Source: Tritrichomonas foetus (Eukaryota > Parabasalia > Tritrichomonadida > Tritrichomonadidae). From it: 13,169 nucleotides of DNA. Of this stretch, positions 7,427-13,169 are shown one piece after another (within the stretch, counting starts at the first letter, position 1; each line of letters starts with the position of its first letter). The translations under genes were made by a program, and so were the position numbers. The stretch is taken from NCBI GenBank assembly GCA_001839685.1, contig MLAK01000054.1, positions 1 to 13,169 on the forward strand, in the 5' to 3' direction. A model generated the notes under the pieces. That model was not told the origin of the DNA. It saw nothing but the letters and a program-made list of their open reading frames with translations, and ran no database searches.

Positions 7427-8539
7427 TCAAACAGATTTATCTGGTAGAAGAGTTTGAATGATTTTATCTTTGTTGTGAATCATCAATTCAGCAACTGCAG
7501 GATTTTCAAGTTGAATTATTTGAATAACATTATCTAGTGCACCTATGTTATTTCTTAATCTGGAGCGAATTTCATCAAAATAAGGCGATTGCAAAATTCC
7601 TTCTGGAACAAATTCAAATTCTTCATTTCCAACAATGAATTTTTTATTTTTTATGATATTAAAGGCCTCTTCGTAATTATTGTTGGCTTGATGCAAACTT
7701 TGAATGATTTGTTGCGGATCATATTCGTTAGAAAGTCTCGCATAGGCATCTTCATATAGATCGTCATTTAATTCTTTCAAAATTGGATCGAGTATGTCAT
7801 CAGAAAAATTATTCAGGCCAGAATCATCTTTAATTAAATAATTATAAAAATAAGATTCCTCATCAATATTATCATTTTGATCTTCCTTGAAATTGTTTGA
7901 TGAATTATTTGATATGTTATTTGATATGTTATTTGATGTGTTATTTGATATGTTATTTGATATGTTATTTGATGTGTTATTTGATGTGTTATTTGATGTG
8001 TTATTTGATATGTTATTTGATGTGTTATTTGATATGTCATTTGATGTATTATTTGATGTGTTATTTGATATGTTATTTGATATGTTATTTGATATGTTAT
8101 TTGATGTGCTATTGAAGACAAAATCATCATCTTTTTCAGTATTTGGAGTTGGAGGTTTGTAAGTTGGAGTAATAATTTCTCTGGAAATGTTGAGATCCAT
8201 TGGTTTATCAAAATCCAATACTTGTTGTGTTATTTTTGTCATTTTGGCCATTTTATCCATGACATCAACTTTCTCTATACCGAGATTTGTAATTTTGTCA
8301 GGAAACATAAAAGATCCTTTTATATTCATACGAATATAAGAACTATTCATCATATTATAGGTACCAATTAATCTATCGTTTTCCATTTCAAGATTTTGTG
8401 GCATTATGACAAAAGAAATATTATTGACATTAGTCGAAAACTCATTGGCAAAAAGGAGTTTTATGTTATAGACTGTCATCTTATTTGGGCATTCTAAACT
8501 GAAAGTTGTGCTGTTGACTGTTCGAAAATAGTATTTCAT
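7427..8539 (-). CDS. RAD23-like UBL-UBA-XPCB protein lacking the second UBA
   Basis: The 370-aa product reads as a RAD23-family ubiquitin shuttle factor, which links ubiquitinated proteins to the proteasome and, in other eukaryotes, partners the XPC/Rad4 repair protein. Residues 1-74 form an N-terminal ubiquitin-like domain. A linker follows, with an 18-unit S-N-N-[I/T] repeat (about 145-216). Residues 262-298 match UBA1 (YEDAYARLSNEYDPQQIIQS and the NNYEEAFNIIKN end), with NEY in place of the usual MGF-type loop. Residues 310-365 match the XPC-binding domain (GILQSPYFDEIRSRLRNN; IIQLENPAVAELM). The protein stops five residues later, so the usual C-terminal UBA2 is absent, and no other frame downstream encodes it. 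I start at this ATG because the frame upstream has only a TTG and the UBL fold begins here. An Inr-like TCATTTT lies 21 nt upstream. Confidence 0.85.
   Translation of the reverse strand: MKYYFRTVNSTTFSLECPNKMTVYNIKLLFANEFSTNVNNISFVIMPQNLEMENDRLIGTYNMMNSSYIRMNIKGSFMFPDKITNLGIEKVDVMDKMAKMTKITQQVLDFDKPMDLNISREIITPTYKPPTPNTEKDDDFVFNSTSNNISNNISNNISNNTSNNTSNDISNNTSNNISNNTSNNTSNNTSNNISNNISNNTSNNISNNISNNSSNNFKEDQNDNIDEESYFYNYLIKDDSGLNNFSDDILDPILKELNDDLYEDAYARLSNEYDPQQIIQSLHQANNNYEEAFNIIKNKKFIVGNEEFEFVPEGILQSPYFDEIRSRLRNNIGALDNVIQIIQLENPAVAELMIHNKDKIIQTLLPDKSV
7892..8107. repeat. 18-copy 12-bp tandem repeat inside the RAD23-like gene
   Basis: Eighteen in-phase 12-bp units, plus-strand consensus GTTATTTGATRT, encode S-N-N-[I/T] on the minus strand. 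Units differ mainly by one transition that swaps ATA and ACA (Ile/Thr). The near identity at DNA level suggests recent expansion by slippage, so copy number probably varies between strains. Its length keeps it in frame on both strands, which creates spurious open frames on the plus strand. Confidence 0.95.
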
Positions 8540-8555
8540 GAACAATAACAATAAT

Positions 8556-8562
8556 AAAATGA
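8556..8562 (-). promoter_or_regulatory. Candidate initiator (Inr) of the RAD23-like gene
   Basis: On the minus strand this reads TCATTTT, fitting the trichomonad initiator consensus TCA(+1)Y(T/A). If used, transcription would start at 8560 and give a 5' leader of about 21 nt, in the short range expected for trichomonads. No upstream TATA-type signal is meaningful in such AT-rich DNA. Confidence 0.45.
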
Positions 8563-8641
8563 ACAATTCGCCTTGTATTAACCTTTAATGGTGAAAACTG
8601 CCTCTCCGATAAGAAAATTTCACCTTCCGAAAATTTTTGAC

Positions 8642-8678
8642 TTAAGGGCATAGTTTAGCAAGAGATGGTTATATTTAT
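8642..8678 (+). repeat. Left 37-bp inverted repeat
   Basis: Starts TTAAGGGCATAG and ends GGTTATATTTAT. It is identical in reverse complement to 9987-10023. It lies 102 bp upstream of the RAD23-like ATG. Confidence 0.95.
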
Positions 8679-8865
8679 TTGAGAGAAATAGGTTGTTTAT
8701 CGATATCTTCGGGGAAAATTTATGAAATCAATTGTTAACTTAGTTTAAAGAATATATAGACGTAGTTAATAAAGATGAAATCATAATAATAATTTATTTC
8801 GTTTTTATTCCACACTTTTGGATGACATGCTTGGGGGGAATTGAAACTTTTTGTAAGTGTTCACA

Positions 8866-8899
8866 ATTTACTAAATAATTAACAGAATATTTAGTAAAT
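8866..8899. repeat. 12-bp inverted repeat (hairpin)
   Basis: ATTTACTAAATA (8866-8877) and its exact reverse complement TATTTAGTAAAT (8888-8899) flank a 10-nt loop inside the candidate element. It could be an internal subterminal structure or a chance palindrome in AT-rich DNA. Confidence 0.6.
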
Positions 8900-9986
8900 A
8901 TAAAATAGAATTATCTTTTTATTTTATCTATAATATTTTATTATATTCTGATATAGCTTTTTATATTTGATGTATTATATGATATATTGTTTTCAGCATA
9001 TTATATTGGAGTGAAAAGTGGATTCATTAAAAAAAGAAGAAAATGATTGAAAAAATTGAATATAATTCAAAGATAAAATTTTTATCATTCATCTGAGTAC
9101 TTCGAATATAGAAAAGCATTGCGAAAACAAATCAAAAAACCATTAGACATGAAAGCATCTCTTTATAAACCCAATCCCTACATCTAGAGTTAACCAGTAA
9201 ATGAAATAATTATATGATTAGTAAAAATTATTAGTTTCCTATTTTTCACAGTAACAGACATTTCAAGTCCTAAATTTTACATATCAAATTATCTTGTGAA
9301 TTTCAGAAAGATAGATAATGACTATAATAAAAAAAATTGAATGAAAATAAAATATGAATAAATTTAATTTGATTGAAATCATTAATATTATTATTTTACA
9401 TCTCATGCAGCTATTAACCAATAATATAATATATCATATTACAATATTAACACTGTATTAATTAGATATCAAAAGATATTTCTAATATAAATTTTCTGAT
9501 GATAACTTTTTCAGAAAATGATTATTTTTAATTTGTGAGGCCCCAAAAATGGACTGTTTAAAACATCTTTATCCAATTTATTTTCTGCATATAATAATAA
9601 ATAAATTTAATTACCCATTAGAATACAAATACAAATACATAGCAACAATATAAGAATTATTTATATCTTCCAGTTGGGGATACTTAAACAACCAATTTTA
9701 AAAAATTTATTCCGGCATAATCGTCATCTATCAAAAATCGTTAGCAGGCAACTTAAATCATTCATAGGGATGTCTACAAATTGACGTCGAGCTTTCTCAG
9801 CCACGAAAAAATAATTGATGATGGAATCTTCATTTCTCATGATGATAACATTTAACTGATATTTCAGATTTATCAGCTATAATAAAACTATAAAATCATA
9901 TTTAGGACATCGAACAGGTTTTTGGGATTTCATTTTTCTATTTAATTGGAATGTTTGACCATCCATGGAGAAATTAAGGCCAAAAT

Positions 9987-10023
9987 ATAAATATAACCAT
10001 CTCTTGCTAAACTATGCCCTTAA
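9987..10023 (-). repeat. Right 37-bp inverted repeat
   Basis: Exact reverse complement of 8642-8678, ending CTATGCCCTTAA on the plus strand. Only 18 bp separate it from the ATG of the PH-domain gene, so it probably lies in or next to that gene's promoter. Confidence 0.95.
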
Positions 10024-10041
10024 AAAAAAATTATCTGCAGC

Positions 10042-10388
10042 ATGACAGAAGTAGAAGATATATCGATTGTTCAAATGGGATGGGGCGTTAAACAAGGAGG
10101 AAATGTTAAAAACTGGAAGAGGAGATGGTTTGTTTTATTATCGAACGGAAATTTAAGATATTTTGTCGATAAATTGGCAGTTGATGAGCAAGGCCACGTA
10201 GAAATCAAAAAACAGACAGTATTTTTATTTTCTAACAGCAGAACGTATTCTTAAGTCCAACTGTCAATGAAGGAATACCCATTACTATTGTTTTGAAAGA
10301 TAGAAATTTCATGATTGCCTTCCCAACCAGGGAGGAAGCAGAACAATGGAACAGTAAGATAAATGAATTGAAAAATACATTACCATAA
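10042..10388 (+). CDS. Small PH-domain protein, probably spliced (two exons)
   Basis: Exon 1 (10042-10218) encodes 59 residues and exon 2 (10242-10388) encodes 48; without splicing the frame stops at 10254 in mid-domain. Joined, the 107-aa product is a nearly complete pleckstrin homology domain. GWGVKQGGNVKNWKRRWFVL (residues 13-32) is the beta1-beta2 core with the basic loop that can contact phosphoinositides. Exon 2 holds the middle strands (ITIVLKDRNFMIAFPT) and the C-terminal helix with its invariant Trp (EEAEQWNSKINEL). The two parts fit with no missing or repeated piece, which argues for an intron rather than decay. PH domains bind phosphoinositides or proteins at membranes; lipid specificity is not predictable. 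The stop TAA overlaps TAAA. A single-base sequencing error or a frameshifted pseudogene is the alternative. Confidence 0.8.
10219..10241 (+). other. Candidate 23-nt spliceosomal mini-intron
   Basis: The segment starts GTATTT, ends TCTAACAGCAG and has phase 0. Trichomonad introns carry a branch point fused to the 3' splice site (in T. vaginalis ACTAACACACAG), and very short introns of about this size have been reported there. Removing 23 nt restores a full PH domain. An alternative 3' site after CTAACAG (20 nt) also keeps the frame and adds one Gln. Confidence 0.65.
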
Positions 10389-10389
10389 A
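10386..10389 (+). terminator. Possible TAAA poly(A) signal overlapping the PH-gene stop
   Basis: The stop codon TAA followed by A makes TAAA, as at 1506-1509 in the channel gene. The same trichomonad UAAA model applies; support is weak. Confidence 0.3.
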
Positions 10390-10703
10390 GATAGTGCGTT
10401 TGTTTTCAATGATTGACAATTTCATCATTTTGACTTTTCTATTTTATATATTTATATCATGATACATGTATTATTTCCATCATAAATTCATAACAATATG
10501 TTTATTTATCTGAATGTAACAAAAACATGCTGATTAGTGTGATTCTCACAATATGATGTAAGAATAGATCAGTTATAAGATGGGGTTAAATGTACGAAAC
10601 TTATAATTTGATGAACCAATATTCGAAAAGTAAAGATGGAGATGAGAATTAAGATAAAAAAGAATATTATTATTTTATTAACCATTAGGATGTAAGAAAA
10701 ACC

Positions 10704-10725
10704 ACTTATAATTTTAATTATAAGT
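10704..10725. repeat. 10-bp perfect inverted repeat
   Basis: ACTTATAATT (10704-10713) and AATTATAAGT (10716-10725) are exact reverse complements with a 2-nt spacer. All-AT content of most of the stem makes it weak as a hairpin. Confidence 0.6.
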
Positions 10726-10841
10726 TGAATGAGAAATTATAATATGAATGTGAGTAAAATTGGTATGACGAAAAAAGAGTTGATATCCAAATAAAATTAT
10801 TTCCTAATTAAATTATCATGATTAAGTATTTTCGTTTTGTT

Positions 10842-10898
10842 CTAAAATAGAACAATTATTCCAAAATAAAACAATTAATCCAAAATAGAACAATTATT
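10842..10898. repeat. 3x19-bp tandem repeat
   Basis: Three consecutive 19-bp units with consensus CCAAAATAGAACAATTATT occupy 10842-10860, 10861-10879 and 10880-10898, differing at one or two positions each. It is noncoding and lies in the 3' intergenic spacer. Confidence 0.9.
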
Positions 10899-11039
10899 CA
10901 GAACCACAAAAAGAAAGATATTTCGAATAATTTTTCGTTTATTTGACATTAGTCTACTGGTAATGATTTTTGCATAGAAAGCAGCATGGGCTTCTAGCGA
11001 ATTTTTATCATAATAATAAAATAAAATTCCAAAAAAAAA

Positions 11040-12551
11040 TTAAGAACTTAGAGGGACGTTGTAGCCATCAATGTCTGTTGGATCCGGATTTGGTGGTTTG
11101 AATGCTCTTGGCTTCGGCTTGAGCCACCACACAAGGAGAAGAATGAGGAGTGCCAGTATGACAGCACAAGCAATTACGATTCCGGAGATGGCGCCTGCTG
11201 AAAGACTTGCTTTTGTGGCTTGTGCCAGTTCGGCGGTTGGTGTTACAGTAATGTTTTCGGTTGGCTCAATAGTGACGAATTCTGGTTGTGTTACAATGAG
11301 TGTGTTTGATGCAGTGAAAACGTTACTTTGCGTGAATTGAGAACTCATTGTGAAAACAGAAGAGGCAGAAAATGCAGAAGATGCTGAAAAAGCACTTGAT
11401 GCAGTAAATGGGTTAGATGGTGTGATCATGTAACATAAGTTTTCTGCATTTCCAATCGCATTATTAGAAGTAAAAACGCCAGTAGGGAAGTTAACATTAG
11501 TTGAAGCGAAATAACAACTTACAACCTGGGAAATTTGTGGCCAAGTAGGAATATTAAATGGTTTAGTAACTGTTGGAGATGTTGCAAAACATGTGACAAA
11601 CAATGAAAGTCTATAGCCACCATCTTGATTTCTTGGAACATCAATACCTAGATCATGCTCGTTACGAGGATCATTTGAGAAAGTTGTATGAGAGAATGCA
11701 ATGTTGCGAACAGATCCTAAAAATACTGTGTAAGAAAATAAACGATTGGCACCAGAAGAATCTGTTGTATTTGTAGCGATATTGTTGTTGAAAAGACAAA
11801 ATGAAAAATTAACAGTTCCTTGAGAATTTATGAAAATTGAAGCTCCACGACCTTCAGTGTTCAATTTTTTGGGACTTACTTGATTATTGAAAAGTTGGCC
11901 AACTGAACAAGTGTCGAAATTGCAATTTAAAAACTGGACATTGGTACCTATGTTATTATTTGTAATGCTTGACATGTAAATTGCACCACCTCGATAGTTG
12001 GCCTTACATCTTGTGAAGTTGTTTCGGTCAAAAATGAAGCGAACATCCCTGTTATAATCGGCAGTTGTAATAAAGAAAACACCTCCGCAAAAAACATAAT
12101 CATATGTATCTCCATTAATATTTGACATGTACATTTGATCTGCACAATCAACAAAACTACACATTGTCACGTTTAACATGTTATTCGCAAATTTTTGTGG
12201 ATTTCTTCTTTGAAGAAGTGATTGGGAATCTGCCCCAAAAATTGTATTCAGATTTTGTTTGTTGAAATATATGCTTTGATAGTCACTTGCATCGAAAATG
12301 CATGGCTTTGTAATAAAGTGCGAGAAAGATAATTTGTACATTTGAATTGAATGTCCGTATATCGAGTGCGACGAGAATAAAAAGTGATTCCAGGATTTGG
12401 AAATGAATAAGTTGGCTAAATTAATTTGAGATTTTTGAGATAGATGCGGTAAAGAAAAAAGCGTGTCTGGCATTTTTATCTGTCCTTTGTTGAAGTTTAA
12501 TGTCATGTTAATCGGAAGTGACGCGCAGAAAGCAATGAACCAAATCAGCAT
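11040..12551 (-). CDS. Type I surface protein, Pmp/beta-helix-like, with hexapeptide stalk
   Basis: The 503-aa product has an N-terminal signal peptide (LIWFIAFCASL, cleavage about residue 11-17), a large extracellular region, one membrane span (about 454-476) and a 27-residue cytosolic tail. The ectodomain has repeated strand-turn units such as CGGVFF (155-160), FDRNNFTRCKANYRGGAIYM (174-193), FLNCNFDTC (207-215) and FSFCLFNNN (249-257). F-x-x-N and GGA[I/V] motifs of this kind mark right-handed beta-helix proteins resembling the chlamydial polymorphic membrane proteins, a class expanded in trichomonads. Six hexapeptides (381-416) and a Thr-rich stretch (417-445) form a likely stalk. The tail ends DGYNVPLSS, whose Tyr could be a sorting signal. 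Many N-x-S/T sequons suit an exported protein. A role in host contact or adhesion is inferred only from the class. The ATG choice fits the signal peptide. Confidence 0.85.
   Translation of the reverse strand: MLIWFIAFCASLPINMTLNFNKGQIKMPDTLFSLPHLSQKSQINLANLFISKSWNHFLFSSHSIYGHSIQMYKLSFSHFITKPCIFDASDYQSIYFNKQNLNTIFGADSQSLLQRRNPQKFANNMLNVTMCSFVDCADQMYMSNINGDTYDYVFCGGVFFITTADYNRDVRFIFDRNNFTRCKANYRGGAIYMSSITNNNIGTNVQFLNCNFDTCSVGQLFNNQVSPKKLNTEGRGASIFINSQGTVNFSFCLFNNNIATNTTDSSGANRLFSYTVFLGSVRNIAFSHTTFSNDPRNEHDLGIDVPRNQDGGYRLSLFVTCFATSPTVTKPFNIPTWPQISQVVSCYFASTNVNFPTGVFTSNNAIGNAENLCYMITPSNPFTASSAFSASSAFSASSVFTMSSQFTQSNVFTASNTLIVTQPEFVTIEPTENITVTPTAELAQATKASLSAGAISGIVIACAVILALLILLLVWWLKPKPRAFKPPNPDPTDIDGYNVPLSS
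11304..11411 (-). repeat. Six hexapeptide repeats of the surface-protein stalk
   Basis: Residues 381-416 read as six units of the form x-F-[ST]-x-S-[SN]: PFTASS, AFSASS, AFSASS, VFTMSS, QFTQSN, VFTASN. Codons differ between units, so this is an older repeat held by selection more than a recent slippage product. Confidence 0.85.
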
Positions 12552-13169
12552 TCGCGGGTTTTCCTGAAATAAATTCTCTAACGTTCAGATTTCCTCAGAA
12601 TTTTTGTGAATAAATAAAAAAATTGATAAGGGGAAAATAAGGGTAAATGATTCGTGAAATTCAGAAAGTAAGGTCAATTCATTTTGTTGATAAACAAACA
12701 AAAAGTTTTAATATAAACGTAACAGTCAGTATAATAAATTTTTTCACCGTATGAATCGAATGCATTCTTTGGTTGAACTTGTTCTCCAATATCAAATTTA
12801 ACATATACACTTATTGAGTTTCAGGATGGCAATGGTTTCAATCAAATGTTTGCCAATTTCATATTTTTCATTTCATTACAAACCAGAATTTTTGTGCTAG
12901 TAGAATCACAAATTGTGGTAGTTATGGTAATTTTTCTATTTTTTTTGAATAAAATAGTAATGCTTTTGAACAAAAATTAATTGGATGTATATCTTTCCAG
13001 TCGAAAATCCACTTTTTATAAACTTTTTGATAGAATTGAATAATTATTTTTTGATAAGATAGTCGAAAATGCTCTCAAAATAATTATGTTTAGTCGACTC
13101 GCTTACTTTTTTTGTATTAAAATTTTTGAAAGGTCTATTTTACTCAAAAATACCTATATTTTCCATATT
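12552..13169. other. Intergenic region upstream of the surface-protein gene; no gene seen
   Basis: This AT-rich stretch should include the promoter of the minus-strand surface-protein gene. The decamer AGTCGAAAAT occurs twice (about 13000 and 13062), which may be chance. No ORF, RNA gene or clear structure was found. Confidence 0.5.

Larger units (their letters stand above)
8642..10023. mobile_element. Candidate non-autonomous DNA element bounded by 37-bp inverted repeats
   Basis: A 1382-bp AT-rich stretch is bounded by two perfect 37-bp inverted repeats. Each outer end is TTAA followed by GGGCATAGTTTAGC (reading inward), and similarity stops abruptly on both sides. Read one way this is a 33-bp terminal inverted repeat with a TTAA target duplication, as in piggyBac-like elements; read another way it is a longer repeat with a TA duplication, as in Tc1/mariner elements. 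The palindromic target makes the two indistinguishable. No transposase remnant was found inside, and the only ORFs are short. It fills most of the spacer between the divergent RAD23-like and PH genes. The alternative is two copies of a promoter element. Confidence 0.5.
10389..11039. other. AT-rich intergenic region between convergent genes
   Basis: The PH gene (plus) and the surface-protein gene (minus) converge here, so the region should hold two 3' ends. No gene is seen. It contains a 10-bp palindrome and a 3x19-bp tandem repeat, listed separately. Confidence 0.6.

Noticed and set aside
7892..8107. Regular repeats suggesting a CRISPR array
   Set aside because: Units are contiguous 12-mers with no spacers, in a eukaryotic coding frame.
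7887..8162. Plus-strand open frames encoding LFDM/LICY repeats
   Set aside because: They are shadows of the 12-bp tandem repeat, which stays open in several frames; the minus frame has flanking UBL, UBA and XPCB domains.
8540..8566. N-terminal extension of the RAD23-like protein resembling a signal peptide
   Set aside because: It would need a TTG start and covers the likely Inr and leader; the UBL fold starts at the ATG at 8539.
8679..9986. Possible transposase or RNA gene inside the inverted-repeat element
   Set aside because: Only short frames (about 34 codons at most noticed) and no recognisable catalytic motif, tRNA or snRNA fold by eye.
11071..11340. Plus-strand ORF of 89 aa
   Set aside because: It is antisense to the membrane span and stalk of the surface protein and has no features of its own.

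Overview
The window looks like AT-rich nuclear DNA from a trichomonad (parabasalid) protist, most like Tritrichomonas. This placement is inferred, not proven. The genes are compact and almost all intronless. The standard genetic code fits every gene. Intergenic DNA is very AT-rich. There is a heterotrimeric-type kinesin-2 motor, so the organism should be flagellated. One surface protein resembles the large 'Pmp-like' families of trichomonads. One gene is restored to frame by removing a candidate 23-nt intron ending in a fused branch-point/3' splice motif, as trichomonad introns do. No rRNA, tRNA, CRISPR or bacterial operon signals were seen.

Layout. Positions 1-182 hold a strong imperfect hairpin (30-74) upstream of a plus-strand gene for a single-domain voltage-gated cation channel with a CatSper-like T-x-D-x-W pore (183-1508). 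This gene converges on a tandem block of five minus-strand genes: an uncharacterised LRR protein with a possible SH3/Tudor-like segment (3637-1790); a 112-aa acidic, Cys-containing protein (4240-3902); an 89-aa single-pass membrane protein (4819-4550); a kinesin-2 motor (7064-5109); and a RAD23-like UBL-UBA-XPCB protein (8539-7427) that carries an 18-copy 12-bp tandem repeat and lacks the usual second UBA domain.

From 8540 to 10041 there is no convincing gene. Most of this stretch (8642-10023) is bounded by perfect 37-bp inverted repeats that each start at TTAA and end sharply, so it may be a non-autonomous or decayed DNA transposon. Alternatively the repeats could be a shared regulatory element, because the two copies point toward the divergent RAD23-like and PH-domain genes. 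A short PH-domain gene (10042-10388, plus strand) follows, with the candidate mini-intron at 10219-10241. After a 650-bp AT-rich spacer with a 3x19-bp tandem repeat comes a minus-strand type I surface protein (12551-11040) with a signal peptide, GGA-type beta-helix-like repeats, a hexapeptide-repeat stalk, one membrane span and a short tail. The last 618 bp show no gene.

The genes do not form an obvious pathway. The channel and the kinesin-2 could both serve flagella, but this is only a thematic guess. I see no multi-gene defence or biosynthetic system. The most notable items are the candidate mini-intron, the TTAA-bounded inverted-repeat element, the GCGAAGC hairpin, the truncated RAD23 architecture and the CatSper-like channel.
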